The translations under genes were made by a program, and so were the position numbers. A stretch of 64,000 nt of DNA from Paenirhodobacter ferrireducens. GTDB lineage: Bacteria > Pseudomonadota > Alphaproteobacteria > Rhodobacterales > Rhodobacteraceae. This document shows, piece after piece, positions 48,628 to 59,410 of this stretch (positions are counted from its first letter, which is position 1; each line of letters begins with the position of its first letter). The stretch lies in the NCBI RefSeq assembly GCF_004022265.1, contig NZ_SAVB01000002.1, positions 62,001-126,000 on the forward strand, in the 5' to 3' direction. The notes under the pieces are model-generated. The model had not been told where the DNA came from and ran no database searches. It saw only the letters and a list, made by a program, of their open reading frames with translations.

Positions 48628-49131
48628 TCAGAACGGGATCTCGTCGTCGAAATCTGCGCGGCCGCCGCCTGCGGGGGCCGCGCCGCCGGCGCCACCGCCG
48701 TAGGACGGGCCTTCGTCGTAGCCGCCGCCCTGCGCGCCGCCGCGGTAGCCGCCGCCACCGCCGCCCTGGCCGCCACCGTCACGACCGTCGAGCAGCGTCA
48801 GCTCGCCGCGGAACGGGCGCAGCACGACCTCGGTCGAATAGCGGTCCTGACCCGACTGGTCCTGCCACTTGCGGGTCTCGAGCTGACCCTCGACATAGAC
48901 CTTCGAGCCCTTGCGCAGATATTGTTCGGCGATCTTCGCGAGGTTCTCGTTCAGGATCGCGACCGAATGCCATTCGGTGCGCTCCTTGCGCTCGCCCGTC
49001 GCCTTGTCGCGCCAGGTCTCCGAGGTGGCAATGCGCAGGTTGCACACCTTGCCGCCGTTCGAGAAGGTGCGCACCTCGGGGTCGCGCCCCAGGTTGCCCA
49101 CCAGGATGACCTTGTTCACAGAGCCGGCCAT
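48628..49131 (-). CDS. ssb: Single-stranded DNA-binding protein, 167 aa
   Basis: An OB-fold at residues 1-110 ([56 protein letters not shown]), then a Gly-rich linker and the acidic tip DDEIPF that recruits replication and repair partners. It is the housekeeping SSB by length and tail. ATG 49131 has GGAGGAA four nt upstream. Confidence 0.97.
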   Translation of the reverse strand: MAGSVNKVILVGNLGRDPEVRTFSNGGKVCNLRIATSETWRDKATGERKERTEWHSVAILNENLAKIAEQYLRKGSKVYVEGQLETRKWQDQSGQDRYSTEVVLRPFRGELTLLDGRDGGGQGGGGGGYRGGAQGGGYDEGPSYGGGAGGAAPAGGGRADFDDEIPF

Positions 49132-49392
49132 GCAGTTCCTCCGCTGTGGCCGCGCGCGAGTGCCGCGCGGCGATTCCGATTTGTCCGACCGGGTATAGAA
49201 CAGCGCTTCCGCCCCGCCTAGAGGCCGGGGCGGGAAACCGGCCTCAAACCCGGGGTGGAGGGGCCGAACCCGGGGTGGAGGCGGGCGAAAAGCCCCTCCC
49301 TCCATCCGGGTGCCGATGGTGCTGCGCCGCGGCATCGGCGAGAGCGGCGGCACCGAGCCCGGGCATGTCGCCCCGGCCGTAGGGAGATCGTG

Positions 49393-49656
49393 ATGACTCA
49401 TTTCCGCAAGTTCACCGCCGCCGCTGTCCTCGCTTCGCTCGTCGCGGGCGCCGCGCTGCCGGCTGCCGCCGCCGGTGTCGACGCCGCGACGCAGGAACAG
49501 CTGCGCACCAAGCTGACCCAGGAGGGCTATGAAGTGCGCAAGATCGGCACCGAGGACGGCCTGATCGAGGTCTACGCGCTGAAGGACGGCAAGAAGTTCG
49601 AGCTCTACTTCAACGACAAGCTCGAGCAGGTGAAGAACGGCGCGTCGGAGAACTGA
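49393..49656 (+). CDS. Periplasmic PepSY-domain protein, 87 aa
   Basis: A signal peptide ([21 protein letters not shown]) is followed by one PepSY-like domain (REQ-type [20 protein letters not shown] and [14 protein letters not shown]). Such small proteins often accompany b-type cytochromes or act as protease inhibitors. The cytochrome b561 gene follows 52 bp downstream in the same direction, so a shared membrane redox unit is likely. ATG 49393 follows GGGAGA. Confidence 0.85.
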   Translation: MTHFRKFTAAAVLASLVAGAALPAAAAGVDAATQEQLRTKLTQEGYEVRKIGTEDGLIEVYALKDGKKFELYFNDKLEQVKNGASEN

Positions 49657-49708
49657 GCCCGGCCGGGGCCGGGGACGTCTGTCCCCGGCCCGCCCGCAGG
49701 AGGACAAG

Positions 49709-50287
49709 ATGACCGCCACGCCCCTTTCCCCCCCCGCCGAGCCCCGCCGCGACACCCGGATCTGGGATCCCTTCGTGCGGCTGTTCCACTGGACGCTCGT
49801 CGGCTGCTTTGCCGCGAACGCGCTTGTCACCAACCCCGAGCACAGCCTGCACCACTACATCGGCTTCACCGTCGTCGGGCTGGTTCTCGCGCGCGTCCTG
49901 TGGGGGCTGATCGGCACCCGCCATGCGCGCTTTTCCGACTTCCCCCCGTCGGTCTCGGGCGCGATGGAGCAGCTCTCCGAGATCGTCCGCGGCCGCCGTC
50001 ACGTCCATGCCGGCCATTCGCCGCTTGGCGCGCTGATGATCTACAACCTCATCGTGACGCTGCTGGTGATCGGCTTTTCCGGCTGGCTGATGACGACCGA
50101 CACCTATTGGGGTGTGCAATGGCCCGAGGACCTGCACAAGGCCGCCGTTACCTGGGCCGAGGTCTCGGTGCTCGCCCATGTCGCCGCGGTCTTCCTCGAA
50201 AGCCTGCGGCTGCGGATCAACCTTCCGCGCGGGATGATTACGGGCTACAAGGCTCTGCCAGTGAACGACACGGATAATGGCAGATGA
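49709..50287 (+). CDS. Cytochrome b561-type dihaem membrane protein, 192 aa
   Basis: Four membrane helices with haem-ligand histidines in [21 protein letters not shown] and VLAHVAAVF, the pattern of COG3658/prokaryotic b561 proteins that pass electrons from quinol to a periplasmic acceptor. It lies between the PepSY gene and the LuxR regulator; it overlaps the latter by 4 bp (ATGA), suggesting that the regulator reports on this redox module. Confidence 0.9.
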   Translation: MTATPLSPPAEPRRDTRIWDPFVRLFHWTLVGCFAANALVTNPEHSLHHYIGFTVVGLVLARVLWGLIGTRHARFSDFPPSVSGAMEQLSEIVRGRRHVHAGHSPLGALMIYNLIVTLLVIGFSGWLMTTDTYWGVQWPEDLHKAAVTWAEVSVLAHVAAVFLESLRLRINLPRGMITGYKALPVNDTDNGR

Positions 50288-50814
50288 CCACCGAACGGGG
50301 GGATTCCCCCAAGCCGCGCCGACGGCGCGAGGCCGCGCTGATCGCGCTGATGGCGGTGCAGCTTCTCTGCTCCGCCTTCTTCATCAGCGATGTCATCACC
50401 GACACGATGGAAGCGGGCAGCATCTCGGCCCATCTCGATCTCGAGATGCTGGCAAACCTCGGCCTGATCGCCGGGATTGTGGTCGAGGGGCTGGTGCTGC
50501 GCGCCATGCTGGCGCGCGAGGCGCGCTCGGCACAGGCGCTGTCGGTGGCGCGCGGCGCGCTCGCCACGTTGATGCAGCAGCGCTTCGAGGCCTGGGGCCT
50601 GACCCCTTCCGAGGCTGATGTCGCAGGCTTCACCATCAAGGGCTGCACCATCGCCGAGGTCGCGGCGCTGCGCGGCTCCTCCGAGGCGACGGTGAAGACC
50701 CATCTGAATGCGGTCTATCGCAAGGCTGCGGTCAGCGGCCGTGGCCAGCTCGTCTCGCTGTTCATCGAGGACTTGCTTGCCGGTCCGATCGAGGGCGGGG
50801 CGGTCGGGGGCTGA
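50284..50814 (+). CDS. Membrane-tethered LuxR-type regulator, 176 aa
   Basis: Two hydrophobic helices (residues ~18-40 and 55-75) are followed by a short linker helix and a GerE/LuxR HTH (IKGCTIAEVAALRGSSEATV, then KTHLNAVYRKA). There is no receiver domain, so it is a membrane-bound one-component regulator. It is translationally coupled to the cytochrome b561 gene, which is unusual and hints at redox- or envelope-responsive control. Targets unknown. Confidence 0.85.
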   Translation: MTTERGDSPKPRRRREAALIALMAVQLLCSAFFISDVITDTMEAGSISAHLDLEMLANLGLIAGIVVEGLVLRAMLAREARSAQALSVARGALATLMQQRFEAWGLTPSEADVAGFTIKGCTIAEVAALRGSSEATVKTHLNAVYRKAAVSGRGQLVSLFIEDLLAGPIEGGAVGG

Positions 50815-50923
50815 GCATCGGCAAGGCTTTGCCGATGGCGCCCGGGGCAGGGCGTGCGCGGCGCTTTTCCTTTGTCGCGCTTTGCGTATAATCGCGACCG
50901 AAAAACAATTTTGGTAGGGACGG

Positions 50924-51544
50924 ATGCGGAAGATTGCCGGGGTGGTGACCCTCGGGCTGGCCGTGGCGCTGGCTCCTCTTGACGGAACACAGGCCCGCGC
51001 TGAGGGGCTGCAGCTTTCCGGGGCCTCGACGAAATCGCGCGCGCTGCTGTTTCGCAACCAGACGCGCCTGCTCGACACCCGGCTCGCCGGGCAATATGGC
51101 AATTCCTCCCGGCTGCGGCCGAGCGGTGGCGACGCGATGATCGGCGATCTGGCCGCGATGCCGCGCTATTCCGGGCGCTACCGCGGCCAGTATCTGCAGG
51201 CGGCGAAGACCGCCGCGGCGCATCACGGTGTTCCCGAGGACCTGTTCCTGCGTCTCGTGCAGCAGGAAAGCGGCTGGAATGCCGCCGCCGTTTCGCCGAA
51301 GGGCGCGACCGGGCTTGCACAGCTGATGCCGGGCACGGCGGCGCGGCTTGGCGTCGATGCGACGGATCCGCACGAGAACCTCGAGGGCGGCGCGCGCTAT
51401 CTGCGGATGATGTACGAGCGTTTCGGCAATTGGCGGCTGGCACTCGCGGCCTATAACGCGGGCCCCGAGGCGGTGGACAAGCACGGCGGCGTGCCGCCCT
51501 ATGCCGAGACGGTGAATTACGTCCGGGTCATCTACGGCGGCTGA
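50924..51544 (+). CDS. Lytic transglycosylase (SLT domain), 206 aa
   Basis: A signal peptide (residues ~1-26, [20 protein letters not shown]) precedes a C-terminal Slt70-like catalytic domain. The catalytic Glu is in [11 protein letters not shown], with [28 protein letters not shown] and [12 protein letters not shown]. It cleaves peptidoglycan in the periplasm. The N-terminal ~70 residues are variable. A strong terminator follows. Confidence 0.93.
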   Translation: MRKIAGVVTLGLAVALAPLDGTQARAEGLQLSGASTKSRALLFRNQTRLLDTRLAGQYGNSSRLRPSGGDAMIGDLAAMPRYSGRYRGQYLQAAKTAAAHHGVPEDLFLRLVQQESGWNAAAVSPKGATGLAQLMPGTAARLGVDATDPHENLEGGARYLRMMYERFGNWRLALAAYNAGPEAVDKHGGVPPYAETVNYVRVIYGG

Positions 51545-51576
51545 GGCGGCCGGCAGATCCCGCGACACCCGCAATG

Positions 51577-51605
51577 AAAAAGGCGCGCCTTCCGGCGCGC
51601 CTTTT
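51577..51605. terminator. Convergent terminator between the transglycosylase and SYLF genes
   Basis: An A5 run, an 8-bp perfect stem GGCGCGCC/GGCGCGCC with TTCC loop, then T4. The symmetric A/T flanks let it work for both strands. Confidence 0.9.
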
Positions 51606-51627
51606 GCTCTCGCATCGCCGTCCCGGA

Positions 51628-52185
51628 TCAGGGGATGATGCGCGTGTACTTGGTGCCGGCAAGCGAGGCGCCGGCGATCAGCCCGGCCTGGCCGAAAACC
51701 AGCGCAATCACCGGCGCGAGCGAGGTGGTGGTGTCGGTGCCGATCGCGCCGCCACGGTCGGGCAGGGCGTAGCGCGCATCCGCGCCCACTTCCCAGCCGT
51801 CGTTGCGGCGGAAGTCGGCGAGTGAATCCTCGGTCATGAAAAACAGCGCATGGGCGAATTGCTGGGCGCCGATCTGGAAGCCGATCGAGGCCGAGGCGGC
51901 CGAGTAGTAATCGACCGTCACGTTGTTGATCCGCAGCGCGCCGCGGCCATAGGAGCCGCCGATGCCAAAGCCCGCCTCGGTCATCAGCGGCATGTAGAGC
52001 ACGCCGCGCGCCTTGCCCATCAGCTCCTGCGTGCCGGGGTACTTCTGCAAAAGGTAATCGCGCGTCGCATCGACGCGTGCATCAATCTTTGCCGCCCCGT
52101 CCGACCCGATGCCGTTGCCGCAGGCCGCAAGCCCGAGTCCGGCACCGCCGATCGCCAGAAGGGTTCGTCTGGTAAACTGTGTCAT
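51628..52185 (-). CDS. SYLF (YSC84-like) domain lipoprotein with a Tat-like signal, 185 aa
   Basis: The N-terminus reads MTQFTRRTLLAIGGAGLGLA, with a twin-arginine and the lipobox LAAC, indicating a Tat-exported lipoprotein. The rest is a SYLF domain: KARGVLYMPLMTEAGFGIGG, YGRGALRINN, and FGQAGLIAGASLAGTKYTRI, a lipid-binding fold. ATG 52185 starts the signal; the longer frame is not plausible. Physiological role unknown. Confidence 0.87.
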   Translation of the reverse strand: MTQFTRRTLLAIGGAGLGLAACGNGIGSDGAAKIDARVDATRDYLLQKYPGTQELMGKARGVLYMPLMTEAGFGIGGSYGRGALRINNVTVDYYSAASASIGFQIGAQQFAHALFFMTEDSLADFRRNDGWEVGADARYALPDRGGAIGTDTTTSLAPVIALVFGQAGLIAGASLAGTKYTRIIP

Positions 52186-52308
52186 CCGCTCGCTCCGCTC
52201 ATGGTCCCGGGCATTATGGCTGCCCGCTGGCCACAAAGTATAGGGCAGAAACGCCGTCCTGCAACCGCCGGTTGGGCTGGGGTGCCGGCCCGCCGGCGCT
52301 TTCGGCAA

Positions 52309-53307
52309 TCAGGCGCCGATCAGCCGCGCCGCTGCCGGGGCGAAATAGGTGAGCACCCCGTCGCAGCCCGCCCGGCGGAAGGCCATCAGGCTTTCAAGCA
52401 TGACCTTGTCATGATCGAGCCAGCCGTTGCGCACCGCCGCCATCGCCATCGCGTATTCGCCCGACACCTGATAAGCATAGGTCGGCACGCCGAAGGCGTC
52501 CTTCACCCGCCGGCAGACATCGAGATAGGGCAGGCCGGGTTTGACCATGACCATGTCGGCGCCTTCCTCGAGATCGCGCGCCACCAGCCGCAGCGCCTCG
52601 TCGCTGTTCGCGGGGTTCATCTGATAGGTCTTCTTGTCGCCCTTCAGCGCCCCCGTCGCCCCGACCGCATCGCGGAACGGGCCGTAGAAGGCCGAGGCGT
52701 ATTTGGCCGAATAGCTCATGATCGTGACGTTCTGGTGCCCGTCGGCCTCGAGCATCGTGCGCAGCGCGCCGATGCGGCCGTCCATCATGTCCGAGGGGCC
52801 GAGGATGTCGGCGCCGGCCTCGGCCTGGGCGCGGCCCATCTTCACCAAGCACTCGACGGTCTCGTCGTTCACGATCATCCCGTCGCGCACCAGCCCGTCA
52901 TGGCCGTTCGCATTGAAGGGGTCGAGCGCAATGTCGGTCATGATCGCGACCTCGGGCACCGCCGCCTTCATCGCGCGGATCGCGCGGTTGGTGATGTTTT
53001 CCGGGTCCCAGGCCTCCTCGCAGCCTTCGGTGCGGCACGAGGGGTCGGTGTAGGGAAAGAGGCAGATCGCCGGGATGCCGAGGCTTGCCGCCTCTTCCGC
53101 GGCCTGCACCGCGCCGTCGACCGTGCGCCGGAACACGCCGGGCATCGAGCTGACCTCGACATCCGCGCCGGGCACGTCGGTGACGAAGATCGGCCAGATC
53201 AGATCCTTGACCGACAGCCGGTTTTCCTGCGCGAGGTCGCGCAGCGCGGGCGTGCTGCGCATGCGGCGCAGGCGGGTCACGGGGAAGGGCGGAATGATCG
53301 GGTGCAT
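52309..53307 (-). CDS. hemB: Delta-aminolevulinic acid dehydratase (porphobilinogen synthase), 332 aa
   Basis: Condenses two 5-aminolevulinate molecules to porphobilinogen for haem, bacteriochlorophyll and B12. It has RLRRMRSTPALRDLAQENRL, the ICLFPYTDPSCRTEGCEEAW region, the SYSAKYASAFYGPFRDA lysine and the second active-site lysine in MVKPGLPYLD. ATG 53307 follows AGGAGG. It is monocistronic on the minus strand. Confidence 0.97.
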   Translation of the reverse strand: MHPIIPPFPVTRLRRMRSTPALRDLAQENRLSVKDLIWPIFVTDVPGADVEVSSMPGVFRRTVDGAVQAAEEAASLGIPAICLFPYTDPSCRTEGCEEAWDPENITNRAIRAMKAAVPEVAIMTDIALDPFNANGHDGLVRDGMIVNDETVECLVKMGRAQAEAGADILGPSDMMDGRIGALRTMLEADGHQNVTIMSYSAKYASAFYGPFRDAVGATGALKGDKKTYQMNPANSDEALRLVARDLEEGADMVMVKPGLPYLDVCRRVKDAFGVPTYAYQVSGEYAMAMAAVRNGWLDHDKVMLESLMAFRRAGCDGVLTYFAPAAARLIGA

Positions 53308-53478
53308 GAGAAGCCTCCTGTGTCGTCCTTTCGGTGCCACGGATCGGCCCGGGCCACAACCCTGCTCACGCGGCCGTGTCCGCGAAAGCCCCGTCGCCAG
53401 AGGTTTTCCCCAGCGAAAACATCGTCTACTGTGCCACTGGCGGGGGCGGACGGGGCCGCCGGACGAAAGGGCGACGCG

Positions 53479-54009
53479 GTGCTGCAGAACATCTTCCAGC
53501 TGATCGACATGCGGTCGTTTTCCAGCCTGTGGTACTGGATCGCGCTGGCCGTCACCTGGTCGACCACCTCGCACTGGGTGCTGGGCGTGCCCTTCGACAT
53601 GGTCAGCCGCGCCCGCCGGCACGCGGGCCCCGGGGCCGACGAGCTGGTCACGCTCACCCGCATCAACGTCGCCCGGCTGCTGCTGATCGGGCGCGAGGCG
53701 GGGCTGGCGCTGACCCTCGTCGCTTCCTGCCTGCTCAGCCTGCTGGTCGTGCTGGGCTTCGTCTATCATTTCGAATTCGCCCAGGCGGCGGCGCTGATCC
53801 TGGTGCCGCTCTCGCTCGTCGGGCTGCTCAGCCTGCGCGCAGCGGAGCGGCTCGAACCTGGGCTGCAACCCGGCGGGCTCGATGCCGAGGCGGTGGCGCA
53901 GGCGCTGACAAGGCACCGTTTCCGGGTGCAACTCGTCGGGCTGATGGCGATCTCGGTCACCGCGCTGTGGGGCATGTTCCAGAACCTCAGCCACTATTAC
54001 GTGGGCTGA
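53479..54009 (+). CDS. Small membrane protein of a Rhodobacterales family, 176 aa
   Basis: Three membrane segments (residues ~15-35, 70-95, 150-170). The motif LIDMRSFSSLWYWIALAVTW, then SHWVLGVPFDMVSRARRH, is familiar from a conserved Rhodobacterales protein that I recall being labelled a component of the SufBCD complex, a label I cannot verify. GTG 53479 follows AAAGGG and gives the expected N-terminus; ATG 53509 is an alternative. It lies upstream of mfd, 49 bp away. Confidence 0.7.
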   Translation: MLQNIFQLIDMRSFSSLWYWIALAVTWSTTSHWVLGVPFDMVSRARRHAGPGADELVTLTRINVARLLLIGREAGLALTLVASCLLSLLVVLGFVYHFEFAQAAALILVPLSLVGLLSLRAAERLEPGLQPGGLDAEAVAQALTRHRFRVQLVGLMAISVTALWGMFQNLSHYYVG

Positions 54010-54058
54010 GCCCGGCCGGGCTCTTGACACCGCGGACGGGGCGGATACCTCCGGAAGC

Positions 54059-57000
54059 ATGGAACATTTTCTGCTGTCCGGTGCCCCTGAGGGCTTTGAT
54101 GCGAAGCTGGTCGCGAAGGAGCTGTCCCGCGGCCGTCCGGTGATCCATGTCGCCCGCGACGATCGCCGGCTCGAGGCGATGCGCGCCGCGCTGGCCTTCT
54201 TCGCGCCCGAGGCGGTGGTGCTGTCCTTCCCGGCGTGGGACTGCCTGCCCTACGACCGGGTCTCGCCCAACCCCGAGATTTCGGCCGCGCGGATGGCGAC
54301 GCTTGCCGCGCTCGCCGCGGGCGTGCCTGGGCCCTTCGTGCTGCTGACGACGCTCAACGCCGCGATGCAGCGCGTGCCCGCCCGCGATCTCGTCGCCGCC
54401 TCGAGCTTCACCGCCCGCGTCGGCGGCCCGGTGCGCGAGGAAAAGCTGCGCGCCTTCCTCGTGCGGATGGGCTTCTCGCCGGTTTCCACCGTGTCCGAGC
54501 CCGGCGATTACGCGGTGCGCGGCGGCATCATCGACATCTATCCGCCGGGCGAGGCGGGGCCGGTGCGGCTCGACCTCTTCGGCGACGTGCTCGACGGCGC
54601 GCGCCGCTTCGATCCGGTCAGCCAGCGCACCACCGAGAAGCTGAAGGCGGTCGAGCTTGCCCCGGTGAGCGAGGTGATCCTCGACGAGCCCTCGATCACC
54701 CGCTTCCGGCAGAACTACCGCGTCGAGTTCGGCGCGGGCGGCACGGACGATCCGCTCTACGAGGCGGTCTCGGCCGGGCGCAAGCACGCCGGCATGGAGC
54801 ATTGGCTCGGCTTCTTCCACGAGCGGCTCGAAACCCTCTTCGACTATCTGCCCGAGGCGAGCGTGATGCTCGACGACCAGATCGAGCCTGCCCGGATCTC
54901 GCGGTGGGAAGGGATCGCCGATCAATACGACACCCGGCGCGAGGCGATGACCCGGCGCGACCGGGTCGACACCGTCTACAAGCCGGCGGCGCCGGGGCTC
55001 CTCTATCTCGACGAACCGACTTGGAAGGCGGTCCTGGCGGCGCATCGGGTGCTGCAATTGCAGGTGCTGCCGGCGCCGCCCGGCCCCGGCATCCTGAACG
55101 CCGGCGCCCGCATCGGTCGCAATTTCTCGCCCGAGCGCCAGCTTGAAAACGTCAGCCTTTTCGGCGCCTTGAAGGGGCATATCGAGAACCGGCTGCACCT
55201 TGGCCCGGTGGTTCTGGCCAGCTGGTCCGAAGGCGCGCGCGAGCGTCTGAAGGGGCTTCTGGAGGACGAGGGGCTGGGCGGCGCGAAGCTCATCCGCGAC
55301 GCGCGCGAGATCTCGGGGCTTGGCCTTGCGGTCTGGACGCTCGACGCGGGCTTCGAGGCCGAGGGGCTGACCGTGATCTCCGAGCAGGACGTGCTCGGCG
55401 ACCGGCTCGTCAGCCGGCCGAAGAAGAAACGCAAGGCCGAGAACTTCCTGACCGAGGCGCAAAGCCTGACGCCGGGCGATCTTGTCGTGCATGTCGATCA
55501 CGGCGTCGGCCGCTACAAGGGGCTCGAGACCGTCACCGCGCTTGGCGCGCCGCTTGATTGCGTGCTTTTGGAATACGCGGGCGGCGACCGGCTTTACGTG
55601 CCCGTCACCAACATCGAACTGCTCAGCCGATACGGCCACGAGGACGGGCTTCTCGACAAGCTCGGCGGTGGCGCCTGGCAGGCGAAGAAGGCCCGGCTGA
55701 AGGAACGCATCCGGCAGATCGCCGACCGGTTGATGCGGATCGCGGCGGAGCGGCTCTTGCGCCACGCGCCGATCCTCGAGGCGCCGCATCACGAATGGGA
55801 GGCCTTCGCCGCGCGCTTCCCCTATAGCGAGACCGAGGATCAGCTGAGCGCCATCGACGACGTGGTCGAAGACCTGAAATCGGGCCGGCCGATGGACCGG
55901 CTGGTGGTCGGCGATGTGGGCTTTGGCAAGACCGAGGTGGCGATGCGCGCGGCCTTCATCGCCGCCGCCTCGGGCGTGCAGGTGGCGGTGATCGCGCCGA
56001 CGACGCTGCTTGCCCGCCAGCATTACAAGACCTTCGCCGAACGCTTCCGCGGCACCGCACTCGAGGTCCGTCCGCTCAGCCGTTTCGTCTCGGCGAAAGA
56101 GGCGGCGAAGACCCGCGAGGGGTTGGCCGACGGCACCGTCGACATCGTCATCGGCACCCATGCGGTGCTTGCGAAGGCGGTGAGGTTCCGCAACCTCGGC
56201 CTGCTGGTGATCGACGAGGAGCAGCATTTCGGCGTCAACCACAAGGAACGCCTGAAGGAGATGCGCTCGGAAATCCATGTGCTGACGCTCACCGCAACGC
56301 CCATTCCGCGCACGCTGCAGCTCAGCCTGACCGGCGTGCGCGATCTGAGCGTGATCGGCACGCCGCCGGTCGACCGTCTGGCGATCCGCACCTATGTCAG
56401 CGAGTTCGACGCGGTCACCGTGCGCGAGGCGCTGCTGCGCGAACGCTTCCGCGGCGGGCAGAGCTTCTACGTCGTGCCGCGCATCACCGACCTGCCCGAG
56501 ATCGAGGCCTTCCTGCGCGAACATGTCCCCGAGGTCAGCTTCATCACCGCACATGGGCAGATGGCTGCGGGCGAGCTCGACGAGCGGATGAACGCCTTCT
56601 ACGACGGCAAGTATGACGTGCTACTGGCGACGACGATCGTCGAGAGCGGGCTCGACATCCCGACCGCGAACACGATGATCGTGCACCGCGCCGACATGTT
56701 CGGTCTGGCCCAGCTTTACCAGATCCGCGGCCGGGTCGGGCGCTCGAAGCTGCGCGCCTATTGCTACCTGACGACGAAGCCGCGCCTGCCGCTGACGCCG
56801 CAGGCCACGAAACGGCTGCGGCTGCTCGGCTCGCTCGACAATCTCGGCGCGGGGTTCAACCTCGCCTCGCAGGACCTCGACCTGCGCGGCGCCGGCAACC
56901 TTCTGGGCGAGGAGCAGTCGGGCCATATCAAGGAAGTCGGCTACGAGCTCTATCAGGCGATGCTCGAGGAGACGATCGCGCGGCTGAAATCGGGCGAGCT

Positions 57001-57493
57001 GACCGAGGCGGAGGGCGACGGCGAATGGTCGCCGCAGCTCAACCTCGGCGTGCCGGTGATGATCCCGGAAAGCTTCATCCCCGATCTCGACGTGCGGCTC
57101 GGCCTGTACCGCCGGCTGTCCGGGCTGACCACGAAGGTCGAGCTCGAGGGCTTTGCCGCCGAGCTGATCGACCGCTTCGGTGAGCTTCCGCGCGAGGTGA
57201 ACACGCTGCTCCTGGTGGTGCGGATCAAGGCGATGGCGAAACGCGCCTTCATCGCCAAGATGGACGCGGGGCCGAAGGGCGCGACGGTGCAGTTCCACCT
57301 CGACAAGTTCCCGAACCCCGCGGGCCTCGTCGAATTCCTGCAAGCGCAGAAGGGCACGGCGAAGATCAGCGGCAACAAGGTGGTGCTGCAACGCGACTGG
57401 AGCTCGGATGCCGAGCGGATCAAGGGCGCCTTCGCCATCGCCAAGGAACTGGCCGAAAAGGTGATCGAGGCAAAGAAGGCCGCAAAGGCCTGA
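54059..57493 (+). CDS. mfd: Transcription-repair coupling factor Mfd, 1144 aa
   Basis: Removes stalled RNA polymerase and recruits UvrAB. The order is a UvrB-homology region (FPAWDCLPYDRVSPNPEISA, DYAVRGGIIDIYPPGE), the RNA-polymerase-interaction domain (LVVHVDHGVGRYKGLE), then the translocase with Walker A GDVGFGKTE, DEEQHFG, TATPIPRTLQ and the RecG-like motor, and the C-terminal TRCF domain. Length is normal. A palindrome (AGCCCGGCCGGGCT, 54009-54022) and TTGACA lie just upstream. Confidence 0.97.
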   Translation: MEHFLLSGAPEGFDAKLVAKELSRGRPVIHVARDDRRLEAMRAALAFFAPEAVVLSFPAWDCLPYDRVSPNPEISAARMATLAALAAGVPGPFVLLTTLNAAMQRVPARDLVAASSFTARVGGPVREEKLRAFLVRMGFSPVSTVSEPGDYAVRGGIIDIYPPGEAGPVRLDLFGDVLDGARRFDPVSQRTTEKLKAVELAPVSEVILDEPSITRFRQNYRVEFGAGGTDDPLYEAVSAGRKHAGMEHWLGFFHERLETLFDYLPEASVMLDDQIEPARISRWEGIADQYDTRREAMTRRDRVDTVYKPAAPGLLYLDEPTWKAVLAAHRVLQLQVLPAPPGPGILNAGARIGRNFSPERQLENVSLFGALKGHIENRLHLGPVVLASWSEGARERLKGLLEDEGLGGAKLIRDAREISGLGLAVWTLDAGFEAEGLTVISEQDVLGDRLVSRPKKKRKAENFLTEAQSLTPGDLVVHVDHGVGRYKGLETVTALGAPLDCVLLEYAGGDRLYVPVTNIELLSRYGHEDGLLDKLGGGAWQAKKARLKERIRQIADRLMRIAAERLLRHAPILEAPHHEWEAFAARFPYSETEDQLSAIDDVVEDLKSGRPMDRLVVGDVGFGKTEVAMRAAFIAAASGVQVAVIAPTTLLARQHYKTFAERFRGTALEVRPLSRFVSAKEAAKTREGLADGTVDIVIGTHAVLAKAVRFRNLGLLVIDEEQHFGVNHKERLKEMRSEIHVLTLTATPIPRTLQLSLTGVRDLSVIGTPPVDRLAIRTYVSEFDAVTVREALLRERFRGGQSFYVVPRITDLPEIEAFLREHVPEVSFITAHGQMAAGELDERMNAFYDGKYDVLLATTIVESGLDIPTANTMIVHRADMFGLAQLYQIRGRVGRSKLRAYCYLTTKPRLPLTPQATKRLRLLGSLDNLGAGFNLASQDLDLRGAGNLLGEEQSGHIKEVGYELYQAMLEETIARLKSGELTEAEGDGEWSPQLNLGVPVMIPESFIPDLDVRLGLYRRLSGLTTKVELEGFAAELIDRFGELPREVNTLLLVVRIKAMAKRAFIAKMDAGPKGATVQFHLDKFPNPAGLVEFLQAQKGTAKISGNKVVLQRDWSSDAERIKGAFAIAKELAEKVIEAKKAAKA

Positions 57494-57571
57494 CCCCCGC
57501 AAGGCCGGGGCGCACCCGCGGTCTTGCCCCAGGCGCCCCCCCGGGATCTGCCGGCGCTCGGGACGCCCCGG

Positions 57572-57600
57572 CTTCCAATTGCCTCAAATATCCCGGGGGG
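57572..57600 (-). repeat. Degenerate copy of the dispersed repeat downstream of mfd
   Basis: On the minus strand CCCCCCGGGATATTTGAGGC is followed by AATTGGAAG, close to the core of the repeat at 13892, 25783 and 59303 with several changes. Confidence 0.55.
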
Positions 57601-57616
57601 TGAGGCCGCAGGCCGA

Positions 57617-57642
57617 GGGGGGCAGCGCCCCCCTTTCTTTTT
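57617..57642 (+). terminator. Terminator of mfd
   Basis: GGGGGGC/GCCCCCC stem with a 3-nt loop followed by TTTCTTTTT, 124 bp after the mfd stop. Confidence 0.8.
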
Positions 57643-57655
57643 CCACCCGCAGACA

Positions 57656-57682
57656 AAGAAAAACGGCCCCCGAGGGGGCCGC
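57656..57682 (-). terminator. Terminator of guaA
   Basis: CGGCCCCC/GGGGGCCG hairpin (57664-57681); on the minus strand it is followed by GTTTTTCTTT. It begins 24 bp past the guaA stop. Confidence 0.85.
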
Positions 57683-57705
57683 TTCCTGTCACGCTCTCGC
57701 GCGGA

Positions 57706-59262
<1,557 letters not shown>

Positions 59263-59302
59263 GTGCGGGGAATAGGGGGGGATTTCGCCAAAAGCAAGAG
59301 CG

Positions 59303-59351
59303 CGGGGGCGCCGCCCCCGCACCCCCGAGGTATTTGTGGCAAGATGAATGG
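59303..59351. repeat. Dispersed repeat copy upstream of guaA
   Basis: GGGGGCGCCGCCCCC hairpin followed by CACCCCCGAGGTATTTGTGG and CAAGATGAATGG, the same design as at 25783-25828. It fills most of the divergent-looking gap between guaA and the liv operon end. Confidence 0.7.
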
Positions 59352-59410
59352 AAGGGGGGCGTGGCGTGCCGCGTTCCGGGCCGCGAAAAGGGGCCCGGAG
59401 GCCCCTTTCG

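Noticed and set aside
53987-56554. Very long open frame antisense to mfd (about 855 codons)
   Set aside because: It mirrors the codon-position GC bias of mfd, is His/Asp/Arg rich and shows no family motif. A typical antisense shadow in GC-rich DNA.
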